Shown one piece after another: positions 25,280 through 37,381 of a stretch of DNA of 64,000 nt. The notes beneath the pieces are model-generated. The model worked only from the letters and a program-made list of their open reading frames with translations. It searched no databases and was not told where the DNA came from. The stretch is from Gnetum montanum (lineage: Eukaryota; Streptophyta; Gnetopsida; Gnetales; Gnetaceae), in the NCBI GenBank assembly GCA_015680685.1, contig MNCI01005798.1, forward strand, positions 514,406-578,405. The letters run 5' to 3'. Made by a program: the position numbers and the translations under genes. The number at the start of each line of letters is the position of its first letter. The first letter of the stretch is position 1.

Positions 25280-27444
25280 TTTTTATTTTTAGAACTTTCT
25301 TGACCTATGTGAGGGCATCTAAGAGGTCTTGGGCACCCCCTGGTTTTTTGACACTTTCCTCCTCTTCTATCTGTTCCAGAAGATGAATTTCTCGAGGAGA
25401 GGTGACTTCATATCTGGGCTCAGATCCTTGTTGGTAGAGTGACATAGGTTGTTTGGTCATGTTGACCTTTTTCTTCACCATAACTACTAGAAGCAAGGAA
25501 GTAGGCTTGGGAGCGCCTAAGGTGGTACCCCCCTTAGATGCCTCGCCTACGAAGCAGACTTCTTGCCTTGTAGTGCGAGAAGGTTGCTTAGCTTATTTAT
25601 GCGAGATAGGGACCATCGAGGACGTCAGTCCCCTGATGATGAAAGGAGCTAGAGGTGTTAAGTGGCGGGGCTATGTGGCCCCATCAACAGGTGATGCAAA
25701 AGTGGATGCCTGTGAAGGGACCCTGAGGACAAAAGGCTGTTGCAAACTTTGATTAGCTGCCCATGGTACCGATGCACTACGTTGAGGCACACGGATCACG
25801 AATGGTTGCTGGGGTGGCCTAGGATCATTGTTGATACTGATGGCATTGATTACATAATCGGCATTATTGGTGTTGAGGGGGTTTGTGTAAACATACATAG
25901 ATTGGTTTTTGGGGCAAACTTGGTTTCTCTCATCTAGAACTAGCTTCCCCTGGTTGATTAATCTCTAGATGTCATCCTGCAATGCCAGATAGTAATCTAT
26001 CTTGTGGCCATACTATTGGTGGTAATCACAAAATATGTCTAGCCTAAAACCCCTAGGAACTAGAGGCTCATTGGGCTAGGCCAAAGAGGGGTTCCTAAGG
26101 AGGTCACAATAGCGTTGATGTTTTGTGGCTGGTTCCTCTGACATTTGCTTATGTCAGATGTATCCCACTACCAGTAGTTTCTTTAGAAGCTCTGAAGGCT
26201 TAAGAGGTAGTGGAGTGTACTTTGAGTGGTCTTTGTGCTCAAAGTTGGGCTTGGGTTGTGTAGATGTCTTAGGCATGGGTGCAACAGGTTGTGGCACATG
26301 GCCCGATTTGGGCATATGGTTAGCCATAGGTGTGGCTAGTTTCTTATTGTTCTTACTATTATTGTTAGGTTTGGGTTTGGCCTCGGCTACCATAGCAACC
26401 ACTGTGGTTGTTAAGGCTTTACCCTTTTCCTTCTCTGCAAAGGTATTCTTGTAAGCAATGTAGGTCGGGTCTTTGCTTGCCTCAGCCGCATCTTGTATGC
26501 TCTTAGTCTAGGCAAAAGCCTGACCAAGAGAGCGAGGAGCAAGGTAGTACAGTTTGGACTTAATGAAGTCATTCACTGCACCCTTGAAGATGGCCAAAAA
26601 GTGGGACTCCACGATGGGCTCGCGGATCTTGTTAAGGATCATGCTCCAACGTGGGATGAACTTTTGGACTAGCTCTAAGGGATCTTGCTTCACACTCATC
26701 AACTGGTCCAACGTGGTTTCTGGCTTCAAGTTGTATTTGAAGCACATCATGAACTGGGTAAGCAGCTTTTCCAAAGTTGAAATGGATGAGCGTGGCAACG
26801 CATGGTACCAATCTAAGGCTTTTCCAACTCGAGACATGGCGAAGACATGAATGATAGTATGCAGCCATTGCTGTAGTAGTAGAGAATCAAACTTGAAGGT
26901 GACAAGATGTGCATTGGGATCCCCCTCCCCATCATACTTCGTGAAGTGCAAGAGAGACATCCCTGGAGGTAATGTCAAAGCAGGGATTTCAGGATTGATG
27001 GGGTCATCTTGATAAAAGTCCATGACTTGTACCATGTCAGACCTAATAGCCTTGAGGTGTTTTATTTCCTTAGTGAGGGTCTCGATGAGCCAGAACACTT
27101 GGTCTAGACTGGGTGACATTGTAGACAGTTGGGGCACTGTAGAGGCTGCATCCACATGTGGTGTGGCAGGGGTGATGATATGAACCATTAGTGGTACCAT
27201 TGGGACAACCCCTACTAGTGGTTCCTCTTGTGTAATCCACCTCTCAGATGGTGGTGTTGTCAAGGTGGCGACTGTGGGTTGGGCTGCCGAATAGAGTGCT
27301 TGTGTCATCGGCAGTGTAGACCATAACCTCGGGTTAGGTTGTGCTGATTGCAAGGCTTGGTGTATTTGAGAGCACATGTAGTGAGAAATATATGACTATT
27401 GTGGGGTAGGTAAAGAAGGGAATGGGGTCCACCATGTGGATGGG
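25280..27444 (-). pseudogene. gag: gag remnant of element B, cut at its 5' end
   Basis: Minus strand. 27377-26508 is an open stretch of 289 codons with the capsid: TLPPGMSLLHFTKYDGEGDP, GKALDWYHALPRSSISTLE, FIKSKLYYLAPRSLGQAF. Then a basic linker (26402-26154), a zinc-knuckle segment around 26050-25960 and a Pro-rich linker with RVPQRSASVPW repeats (25898-25671) that reaches the protease. The N-terminal third of Gag is absent because an F-family LTR begins at 27445. The premature end at 26508 is a stop in place of a Gln or Trp codon, next to the TKSIQD motif. Confidence 0.9.
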
Positions 27445-28603
27445 TGTACCGCCTGAAATCGTCGATCTCCGGCTAGAAGGGAAAACAGAGGCCGCGGGAT
27501 CGCAAGACGCGTACAGAAGACCTTGCCTTCACCTGAGGGTAAGCTGGAATGTGACAAAGGTAGAGTACCTTGGGTGGTTCACATGAGTATCAGACAAGGA
27601 TTTCCCCATGTGTACGCAAAATGCTAATACGCTGGGTTATGCGTAAATGATGTGCGGGCGTGGACAAGGCAACAGAATAGCGTAAAGCGTAAATGGATGC
27701 AAACGAAGCATGAGCGTAAATAGGCGTAAATAGTTCATGCGCCAAATTGACATAAAACTATAAAAGAACTTATGCAGAAAATGTAAACAATGATATTGCA
27801 GAGTCAAAGTACAGTGCACCGGTCTAAAGCTGTCGTGTGGGAACACAAGGCAGATGAAAAGCCCCAGCGTATACAGGGATGACTCTGGTTCGCAGGGCAG
27901 GCGGAGCGTAGAGAGTATCCACAGCATACAAGGCTTCCAGCGTAAGAGGGTTTCAACTCTGGTGTGCAGCGTAAATGTTCTCTGGTATGCTCCGGGATTT
28001 TGCCCACCGACCTCGTCAGAGTGAAAAAATGGGGTTTTTATACAGGTTGTTACGCTAGACTCAGGTTGGGCAACACGTGGCACGTTGACCGGGTGCACAC
28101 AATTTACAAATGTACAATATTACAAGTGTTGGGCGTATACGTTGGGCATATACACCATATCAGGTTGGTGTATACGTTGGGCGTATACGCTGGGTGTGCT
28201 GAGCATGAACTTGGGTGAAGATGCTGTGCTGGCGTACACGGTGGGCGTATATGCTGATGGATGTTGGCGTACACGCTGGGCGTATACGCTGAAGGGTGTT
28301 CACTTGCTTCAATCCTTGCTTTTTGGTGTTATTTTCAGGCTGTCATTGGAGATTCTGTCGTCGAGCGTGTGCATCTGCAGTACCAGGGCATACACGCTAG
28401 GGTGCCGGGCGTATACGCTGTAGGTGTGAGCTTGGGCGTATACGCTGGGCGTCTACGCCTGGGGATGTACATTTAGTGAAAATGAAGGCTTTTGTCTTCC
28501 AAAGTTGCAATGTATGATGCCAACTGTAGCCACAGTTTCCTGTGGGTTGCAGGGACCTGCTTTTGTTGGGGAAGTACTAAGCTCAGAATTTTGTGATGTT
28601 TCA
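27445..28603 (-). mobile_element. F-family LTR inserted in B gag
   Basis: 1159 bp, exactly as long as the LTR at 55810-56968 and collinear with it. Left end TGTACCGCCTGAAATCGTCG, right end TGATGTTTCA. It has a minus-strand TATA box (TATAAAAA at 28035-28042) and a U3 part (28130-28450) dense in the 10-nt palindrome GCGTATACGC. The U5 signal is recognisable at about 27565-27600. The left 5-bp flank is ATGGG; the partner flank was not found. Open frames here are shadows made by the palindromic repeats. Confidence 0.85.
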
Positions 28604-28825
28604 TTGGCCCCTCTTTGTTGACGCTTGGAGGAATCAACCCGAGAAGCGTCAACAAAGAAGCGCAAAACACCACAAGCAACTTGATAAAGACGTTGCCCAC
28701 TTCCACTCGACGAGATGCCATCTCATCGTGTTCAGTAGTACATGGGATTGGGATTGGGAAATTTGTGGCTGGTAGGAGGATGGAGACGGCGGGGATTGGC
28801 TACTGTCCAAAGAATGATAAAGAAA
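28604..28825 (-). repeat. Polypurine hairpin and 3' untranslated fragment of the F-family copy
   Basis: Reversed polypurine tract GGCCCCTCTTTGTTGACG after the LTR, then an inverted copy of tract and LTR end at 28645-28673 (AAGCGTCAACAAAG, AAAACACCAC). The match to F (56969-57180) stops abruptly at about 28825, after TGTCCAAAGAAT, where the AT-rich element G begins. So this copy lost its internal region. Confidence 0.7.
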
Positions 28826-28899
28826 CCTTGCTAGTTTATGGAGCGTTTAGAAATTTTGACATTAGGAAAATGATTTAGGATAAGATCATCGTCTTTGAT

Positions 28900-29760
28900 T
28901 TTTCTTAGTCTAACATGATTGTCATGGTAATGGCACATAACCTTTTGATAATTTTGAATCTTGATGGCTACTTGCTTGCAATTTTCTTCTAGGATATTTA
29001 GCTTAACATAGTTCATGTTGTTATTTTTCATCATCTAATATCCAATTGTTCAAAACTAATTGAAGAGAGAATACATCCAACTCCACTAGCATCATTGCTT
29101 CCAAACCATAGGTAAGAATGAATGAGATTTAGCTATTTTCAAGTTTAAAGATGGTTTGATAGACTGAAAGGGCATGAACTAATAGGATACGCCAATTGCA
29201 TTGGAATTTTTCAACCATGGTTTTAAGTAGGTACATGAGGAATTTATTAGTTGACTTAGCTTAACCATTATATTGGGGATTACATTGGGTTAAGAGTGAT
29301 TGGATGATTTAGTATTACTCAAAAAATTTAGCTAGTTGTTTTACTCTTGAATTAGGATCCATTATTAGTGAATATGTGAAGGAAATACCAAAGTAGGTGA
29401 TTTTATGATCTAAGATGAGAGGATAGATGTACTTGAACATTGCATATTTTAAGAGAATAACTTCAATCCATTTGATTAAATATTCTATAACTATTAGGAT
29501 GAACTAGTGACTAGTGGATGAGGAACAATTGATGGAATCTATGAGATCTAGCCCCTACTTTTAGAAGGGCCACATGATTTTAGAAGTCCTAAGCTCTTGA
29601 AATGGAACATAAATAATTCAAGAATGATGTTGATATGTATCAAAAATCTTAACTATCATCTATGCATCTCCAAAAATCATATGCCATTAGTAATTGATTG
29701 AAATAATATGAGCTACCAAAGAACATGAGCCCAAGTAAACATTGCATATACTTGAATGTC
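28900..29760 (-). pseudogene. int: Integrase remnant of AT-rich element G
   Basis: Very decayed. The DNA from 29150 to 29720 aligns by eye with the integrase core and zinc domain of B and F, read on the minus strand: the segment 29460-29600 matches the part coding the first catalytic Asp and the FTKWVE motif (TCCATTTGATTAAATATTC versus CCCACTTGGTAAAATACTT in B), and AGAAGGGCCACATGATTTTA matches GGAAGGGCCATGTGATTTGA. No open frame is left, and base composition is clearly more AT-rich than in the other elements. Confidence 0.6.
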
Positions 29761-29879
29761 CCTGTTCTAGGACTATTTAAGCTTTTTCATGACTTAGACA
29801 ACATAGAAGAATGCATGATGTAGAAATACAACATAAAATACTAGGCTCAATAATAGAAAAATGCTTGGAACATTTACAA

Positions 29880-32120
29880 AGAAAATTTTTTATCTTGACA
29901 AATGTTTGGGAGTTTCTCCAAATTATAGGTATTGTATGATGTTTTGGTATTATTCAACTTCTTCTATGTTAGCCAAGCCTCTATGTTGTATATCTATGAG
30001 AGTTATTGGTGTTTCTTGTGTTGAATAAGTTAAATGATATTTAAAAAAAATAGGATTAACAAGAAGAGAAAAGGGATCTAAAATATTAGCAAGAATGTTT
30101 TTTGAGTGATGTAGATGCATGAGTAACCATTCATAAAATTGAGAAACTTGATTTTTAGCTAACTCAAGATAAGACTAAAGGTATTTAGCCTTCCAAGAGT
30201 ATTCATTATTAACTTGGTGTATGACTAATTGAGAATCACCATGGATGAAAAACATATTAATTACTATTTAGAGTGCTAAGAGAAAATCTTGATTAAGATC
30301 CTTGTATTTGGTAACATTATTAGTGCATGAAAAATTAAATTTATAAGTTTTTTAGATAGGATCCATATCTTAATGATGAAGAACAAAATTTGCACTAAAC
30401 CTTGAGCTATATGAGCATCATCAAAATATATGTGTAAATCAAAATTCTCATATGTTAATGTTGTAGTTGAAGAAAGGATTATTTCCATGTCACTCAGTTT
30501 TCAAAGATTTTAGTAGTAGGGCTGATGTAAGGAGATCCACTATGGGTTAGCCTTTGATAGAGTGTTTGTTAAGGTAGGTGAAATCAAACTTGATGAGAAG
30601 TTTTTTTAATTTGGCCATGCAACTATTATCATAGGGGTTGATAGCAATAGATCATAACACATTATGTTGATAGATCACATGAACATTTATCCCTAGTAAG
30701 TAGCCTCTCCATTTCTTATGAGCAAAGATAAGGCCTAAGTAAGATTTTTTTATGTTTGTGTAGTGTGTTTCACAATTATAAAAAGTAAGAGAGATGTAGT
30801 AGATAGAAATATTTACACCATTTTCATGTCATTAAGAAAGCATAAATGCAATGTAATAATTCTACTTAGAGAAATAGAGATGATTGATTAAATTAAGGTG
30901 GATAAAAATTTGGAACATTAGTGAGCATGCTTAATTGCATCAAAGACCTCTTAACACTTTAAGTCCTAGTTAATAGTAGTTAATTCTTAAAAATATGAGA
31001 AAGTGGATGAAATTGGTTACTTAGATTACATAAGAAATGATGATTGGATTTGAGTCTACCTTGTAGGATGTGCATGTCTTTTAGGTACTTAGTTAGCAAG
31101 AGGTATATTATCTAATACTAGGAATTCTAACATTAATTAAAAATTTATTACTATCTACTCTAATAGGATTAATCAAAACTAGAAATCCTAGCATTTCTCC
31201 TATTTTTACATCAAAGATATGCTTTTTAAAGTTAATTTAGTGGTTGTACTCATTGCATTAGGATAAGAATATGTCTAAATTAGTGGGGTTATTAGTGGCT
31301 ATAATAGACTTGATAGTTAGATCATTAACATAATCATTAATAGTTTTGAATACCTTGTTACTAAATATGAAGGTCATAACTCATTGATTTATTGCTTTGA
31401 CATTTTTATGTCCAAAGGACATATTTATGTACCAAAAGGTTCCTCATAGGGTTATAAAAGTTATGATATGTTAATTCTTGGGATTGATTTGGATTTGCTT
31501 ATATCCTAAAAAGCCATCCATAAAAATAACTAAAGCATGACCTATCATTTTATTTATAAGTTGTCTAATGTTGAGTAGTGGGAAGTCATATTTTAATGTC
31601 ACCCTATTAAGATAACAAAATCAATGTACATTACAATGACATAGTTTTCTTAGAAAAAACTACTTTATTGGATACTTAGTCCAAGTAGTCTATGGGGCAT
31701 ATGAAGCCTATGTTGTGACGTTTTGTGATCTACTATTTGATGGCCAAGGCTAGGTCAAGTTTGATTTTTTAAGTCATTTTTTGACAAGTTTGAAGCCTTC
31801 CACAGGATGGATTTCTTACTATTGTTGGACAAGTTTACCCCTAGTTGAAGGATCTTTTCTTCATTTTAGTGATTAGTGATAGTGGATTCTATGAGGAGGT
31901 CATTAGTTAGGATAAGCTTGGGATACAAGAAGGGAAGGCAGGAATAAGGGTTTAAGTCTTTCTTGATGATGTTCAATGTTAAGATAATAGTGTTTAATGG
32001 ATCTAAGGAGTTAAAGGAAGATACCTCAATTAAGTCCTCATTTTTAGACTTGGTAATGTAACCATGGGGCCCATCCAAGATAAGGGATTTGCATAGCCAA
32101 TAGAGGATGGTAAGGTTCAT
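29880..32120 (-). pseudogene. RNase H, RT and RT leader remnants of element G
   Basis: In order on the minus strand: leader at 32120-31866 with LILDGPHGYITK (F has LTVDGPHGIIIR), RT at about 31750-31050 (the DNA at 31490-31600 matches the FMDGFSGYNQI and SINQL parts, and 31410-31460 the PFG...TPWGT parts), and second RNase H at 30488-30276 with DLHIYFDDAH, where other copies have YFDGAST. Every domain is riddled with stops. The leader is nearer to F than to C. The order agrees with a full Tat-type pol, so G is the oldest element that can still be recognised here. Confidence 0.65.
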
Positions 32121-32920
32121 GGCTTACAAGAACAAGGTAAAATGAGAGTTATAGAAGGAAGAGTATAAGAATTACAAAGTTAGAATAATTTATAAGTAAA
32201 TTTACAAGTTAGAACTAGGGAGAGTTAGAAAATTTTTTGAGTCATGAGAAGGGAAAAATTAGAAATATTTTTATATTTTTAAGCTTTTTAAATTAATTTT
32301 ATGTATACTTTAGTAATTAAGGTATGTAAGGGAAACATAAGTAATGTAGGCTAGGTCTGTAGCCATCTCAGGATGTTAATAGAAAGTTTTAGGCTTGTGG
32401 TACCCAGGTTTTGGAGAGCAATGTAAGGGACTCATGATCTTGTATCAATGAAGGAAAAAATAAGAAAAGCAAAAGGAAAAGTGAGAGGGTATGAGAAATA
32501 AAGTTGTGTAGGAAACGATAATAATTTTGGTAGTTTAGACTTTTAGAGCTTGGAAGAGGAGAGAGCTTGAAACTTGTTACTACTTATGGATGAGATGATA
32601 CCATGTTAGGAGAAGACGAAGGGTGCACATGGTAATGAAGTAGGTGGATCCTACCAAGGGACGTGGTAGTAAGGCTAGGAGTGTTAGGAAGGAGTAGAAT
32701 GTGGTTCTTGTGGAGCCTAGACAAGTCTTCTTTTACACTTTTTAGTTTTATTTCCATTAGTTTTTCATTATTTCATAAAGTTATAAAGGGTAGGATGAGG
32801 CAGTGTAAGGGGTGTGCCTAGGCATTAGTGGCATGGGCCATTGGTAACTATACCAATCATTATTCAAGATGCTACACCACATTGTGGCATCCACTTGCAC
32901 TAGTAGTTGCGGCAACTTGT
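32121..32920. other. Stretch without recognisable gene
   Basis: AT-rich sequence upstream of the G leader, then 32800-32920 with weak similarity (CATCCACTTG and nearby) to the RT leader stub that precedes the A LTR. That would fit an RT-leader-to-LTR fusion before the E LTR as well. I see no coding signal. Confidence 0.4.
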
Positions 32921-35303
32921 TAAAACACCATCAATTTTGGGACTCTGATGATTTAGCATAGTCATAAATTTTGGGTAAGGATCTTTGCAAGCATGGTATC
33001 ATGCTAGACCATAGAGACAACATGGCACCCCAGAAGTCCTAATGCCTATGAAGCCACTTCCAAGGCCACCTGCCACCCTCTGCAGCACAATCAACACAGC
33101 ACCGAGCTATGAGGCCAATTTGCACAAAGAGGCACTAGTGGTAGACCATGCAATCCAAAAAATTTTCTATCTCCCAAGATAATAGGCTTGCTACACCCTC
33201 TATCTTACCTAGTGTGATACATTACCTGGTTGATGGTCTACCCATGTACCATGCTAGGAGTTGTCGAAAGTGTTCAAGATGGACTAAATAATTCAACAAG
33301 TTTTTTAACTATGGGACCTACTACACTACGCTACACTGCATAGTGTAGTAGGCCATGTGGAGAATGATTAGGCACCACAAATGCATTTGACAATGATTCA
33401 ACCCTTCAAGATACATGATCCACTTCATCCTTGAACCATGATCAGCATGATGCAGGAGAATGTGGTAAATTTCATCAAAAATCATCTTCATTTGAGTGCT
33501 ATCCTGTGCTATGCTACACAGTGTAGCATAGCATATCATGGTTCTAGTGTGGAAATACTTCCACTCAGATTGCTTTGAAAAAGTAAACATAATTGCCCAT
33601 GGCTAGACCATAAAAAATGCTTGTTCTGCTACCACCCAAGACATGATTGACATCCTATGACAAAACATTTGCAAAGTGAGTTAGAATTCAAGTTAAATTG
33701 GGTGCTACATTATGCTACACTACACAACATAGCATATCATAGTGGGGTCAGAATGCATGAAAGTCCTCCATCAAGTTGCCTTGACAAAAGATTTGCACTT
33801 GGCCATTCTTTAACCTCCAAAACTACGTGTCCCATTTTACCCTTGGCTTCCAAGAAAAGTTTCTTGATAAAGCATTGTAGATAAAGCTAGGATTCATGTC
33901 ACATTAGCTACTACATTGTGCTAAACTACACAACATAGCAAGGACACAAAGCCCAAAGGTGTCCTAAGGATGAAGTCTTAGGTCCTAGGTCCTATCAACA
34001 TGAAGATCAGGGTAGCCAATTACTAAAGTTGTTTGCCTAGCTAGGCCTCATAGGGATATTTTTGATTTTCGAGCAAGATCTGTGTCAAAACTAACTGCTA
34101 CGCTATGCAGCATAGCACAACATAGCGTGTGGACATTCATGTTATTCCACTACACTGGGCAACATAGATAGCATAACACTCAAATAGAGGCCTCAAGATG
34201 TCTCTAGTAGCTCTAGAACTCATTGGTGATGATCATTTCTACTCTAGCATCTCTTTGACAGAAACGATTAGTAGCTTGCTTTGTTTTGCACCACTCATGT
34301 TGATTCCTAGAGTCTCCCCTATACTTGACCCTACTCGTTAGAGCAAGGAAGACATAGTCCTAGATCGTAGACTCCACTTTTCATTTGACATTAGCATTTT
34401 CTATAAAAACATGGCAATTCCCTGTATTTTGGCACATGTAGTCTAAACAGTATGGTCACAGCTTAGCAGGTTTCATGTCCAGCCTCGTTACACTGTAGCG
34501 TGGCATACCAGGGTAACACTACAACATAGCACTACATACCAATATGGCACATTCACAATTCAGGCCACGTGGGACCCAAGACACGTGGCATCTAAACCAC
34601 ATCTCTCTCCTACTCTTGGCTCTATAAATACCCTAGCAAACAACATTTAAAATGGTTGGCTTTTGGACTTGGCTTTCTTGTGATTGGAGATTGTCATTTG
34701 GCATTTGGATTTTTGGCAATTGGATTTGGCAAAGAGACTAGCAAGTGGAAGGTTAATGAATAGCAAACCCTAGTATTAGCACTTCCCAAATCTCTCTTAG
34801 CCCAGCAAGCACTAGCTCATCAGTTCCTGTTAGCAAGCCATTGGTAGCAATCAAGGAGGTGTGACCATACCATTATGTTGTAAGCTATGCCTACCCACAT
34901 TGCACATTAGTTTTACACCTTATTCAGTCAAGAAAAGATCAAATCCCTTGATTTTGGGGTGGTGCACGCTCTCACCCAAGCTTTTCTTTCATTTTTCTAT
35001 CGCATACATTTTGCATCATTGTGTATTGATTTACATTTATTGCTTAGTCACATTTTCTATTATGCTTTTACTATTTCTTATGCTACATTTCCTTCACCTT
35101 AATATCCACATGTAACATTTTTAAAATCATTTTTTATGAAAGGTTATTGTACACTGCATAAGTCCCTATCGGATCGACTAGACTATTTAGGGCATCTTAT
35201 TTCCATTTCTTTTCTTCAGCATGGTTCTCACATGGATTTGGGGTTAGGGTATATGCCGAGTAACCTCTTAGTATTCCAGGCATCAATGTTTTTGGCTATA
35301 ATA
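32921..35303 (+). mobile_element. 5' LTR of element E (A/E family)
   Basis: About 2.38 kb, collinear with the A LTR at 8524-10700. Start TAAAACACCA, end near CTATAATA at 35303 (C ends CGTTACA). TATA box TATAAATA at 34623-34630. U5 inverted repeat at about 35160-35195. TAGC/GCTA palindromes at 33330, 33500, 33710, 34100 and 34500. It is followed by a primer site and by a leader matching C. Its gag lies at 53068-55809, on the far side of the inserted element C. Confidence 0.8.
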
Positions 35304-35308
35304 ATTTT

Positions 35309-35327
35309 TGGTGCTAGAAAGAGGGCC
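35309..35327 (+). promoter_or_regulatory. Primer-binding site of element E
   Basis: TGGTGCTAGAAAGAGGGCC, six bases after the LTR end. It differs by one base from the C site at 37135. TGG would pair with a tRNA CCA end; I cannot name the tRNA. Confidence 0.65.
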
Positions 35328-35635
35328 TAAACCATTGTGTTCCTTCTTTGCTCCATGGGTAGTCCTGCATGCATTCTGTACCACGCTACCAGTGCCTAGC
35401 TAGCATAGATCTGACACCCCTGTTGTTGTCTACACATAATTTGGTATAGATCAGCCCTAGTAGGTAGTTCCTTTGGGACCTTGTGGGATGAAATCCCCGA
35501 AACTATCTACTATGTCATGCTACCTACTGCGTTGCATCATTTACTATGTTACACTACCTATTGCATCGCACCCTCTATTGTGCTATGCTATACATCATGA
35601 TACAATGTCCACTGTGTTATGTTGCCTACGTCCTC
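35328..35635 (+). mobile_element. Leader of element E, first part
   Basis: Untranslated leader between primer site and gag. It matches the C leader at several places, for example TTGGTATAGATCAGCC against GTGGTATAGATCAGTCG, and the GGGAC..TGGGATGAAATCC part. It is interrupted at 35635 by the C insertion and continues at 53068. Repeats of CTATGCTA/TACTATG words fill 35500-35630. Confidence 0.65.
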
Positions 35636-35640
35636 TATAG

Positions 35641-37128
35641 TGAAACACCGTGAAAATTACGAGTCGGCCTCAGGAAAAGATTTGCAATTCAAGCGAGAGC
35701 ATGCATCAGTTTTGTTCAAGGATAGGTTTACGCTCTATCACGCATGGCAGCGTAATAAGCGTAATAAGCTCCAAAATAGTCGAAGGCAAAGTCCAGAGAA
35801 GCACAACAGTTCGACACTTTTTCTCGCGGCGCATGAATAACTTGTCATTACGCTCGTCACGCGGCGGTGCGTACCATTGCGTATGTCATCATTAAAGCTA
35901 GACATTGTTTACGCTTCATCACGCACAGCTGCGTAGTGAGCGTGAGTTACACAGTGTTTACGCTTCATCACGCGTAGCTACGTAGTGAGCATAAGTTGCA
36001 CATTATTTACGCTTTGTTACGTGCAGCTGCGTAGTGAGCGTAAAACAATTTTGAGCCTATTATTTTTTACACAGGATTACGCTCATACACGCAATACAAT
36101 GGGAATGAGTGTAATACAGCCTGAAAGCAATTGAAGCACGCTCAGCGTGTACCTGCTCTTCACATGCACAACACGCAAACGAGCGTGTTGTGCGTAGTCA
36201 CAATCTGACTTCAAATGGTCATGCCAACAGGACCCGAAATATCCGGGACCCACGTCATCAGGGTTGCGCCTTTTCCACAAAGCGTCGCGCCTATAAATAC
36301 CTCAGTTGACAAAGATATAGGGGGCAAAAAATCAGAGAAGCAGAGACATTTTTCTAAGCACCAGAGCACTTATCACTTTTGTTGGCGAGAAGTCAAAGGG
36401 GAAAGAGCATTTTCTGAGCAAGGAAGCATACCTTGAGTAGAGAAACAAAGAGCAACCTTTTGGCAACTGCCAATAGCATCATCCTTCAGCAAGAACAGAG
36501 CACAGTGCGTTTGAGCCTTAGCAACAAGAGAGAGCATTCCATTAGCGGTCGCTGCCCTGTGCAGAATCTACTCAAAGCAAAGAAGCAGAACATGGATTGT
36601 GAGATCATCTTTCCTAGTTTGCAGATTCTACCGGTCAGAAACAGTTGATCGGCAGACTTCAGAGCCTGACCATCCTTGCATCCTAGCTTTGGCCTACGAG
36701 GTAGATCGGACTTCTATCTGGACAGTTTCCTTGTTGTTTTGTGCTCATTTTTTTTGCATCAAGTTATCGGGGGTCTCTCCCATTGTAACGTAAGATACAT
36801 TCTTTCAAAAATCGAAACATAGATCTTTGAAAATCATGCGTTTCTCTCTCAATTAGCGTCTCCTCAGCGTGTTTGACGTTATCAGCGTAGCAATCCATCC
36901 ACATCGTTTTCCTCCCATTTCATGATCCTTCGAATCAAATCGCAGCACGCAAGGATCCGTAATCTTCATTGTTTTACTGACCCATAAGTCCCTGTCCGAT
37001 CGACAAGACTGTTTAAGGCACCACGGATTCGCTTTTTCCAGCATAGCCCTCGTGCGGATCTGTGGTTAAAACTGTATACACGGAACCTCGATCGGTATTT
37101 CCAGCTACCGAAGTTTTCTGTCGTTACA
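35641..37128 (+). mobile_element. 5' LTR of element C
   Basis: 1488 bp, TG...CA. TATA box TATAAATA at 36292-36299, preceded by the GC-rich palindrome region around 36140-36190 (ACGCTCAGCGTG, CACAACACGCAAACGAGCGTGTTGTGCG). U5 inverted repeat at 36986-37022. Compared with the 3' LTR most differences are transitions. The segment about 35682-35748 has no counterpart in the 3' LTR, where an N stands. Confidence 0.95.
35905..36050 (+). repeat. Three tandem units of about 50 bp in the C LTR
   Basis: Each unit has the form TTTACGCTTCATCACGC-n-AGCTRCGTAGTGAGCGTAA: an inverted repeat with outer arms TTACGC/GCGTAA and a central AGCT. It is repeated in the 3' LTR at about 51838-51982. Position upstream of the TATA box suggests a U3 enhancer-like or structured element (inference). 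Confidence 0.75.
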
Positions 37129-37134
37129 GTTTTT

Positions 37135-37154
37135 TGGTGCTAGAAGGAGGGCCC
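37135..37154 (+). promoter_or_regulatory. Primer-binding site of element C
   Basis: TGGTGCTAGAAGGAGGGCCC, six bases after the LTR end. It is conserved in E (35309). This would be where a host tRNA 3' end primes minus-strand cDNA. The tRNA was not identified by eye. Confidence 0.7.
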
Positions 37155-37381
37155 TTCAGGCTCCAATATGAATACTTCAGGTAGCCCTGGTAGTGATCCA
37201 TACCCTAAACCATAGACGTAATACCTCTAGGGAAGTCTACGGTCAATCGCGTGGTATAGATCAGTCGAAAGGACGATTTCTTTGAAATCCTACAGGGTAG
37301 AAAGCCTTTTTTTTTGTGCTTTATGTTGCTAGCCATTTTCTTTTAGATCCGATTACCAGTCACCGTTGACTTCATCGATCA

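Noticed and set aside
27637-28720. Open frames in the F-family LTR, including 153 codons on the minus strand
   Set aside because: They lie inside an LTR with TATA box and U3 repeats. The copy at 55810-56968 does not keep the same frames.
36140-36190. Perfect palindromic stretch in the C LTR as a rho-independent terminator
   Set aside because: This is plant retrotransposon DNA, and the site lies upstream of the LTR TATA box. It is better read as U3 regulatory palindrome.
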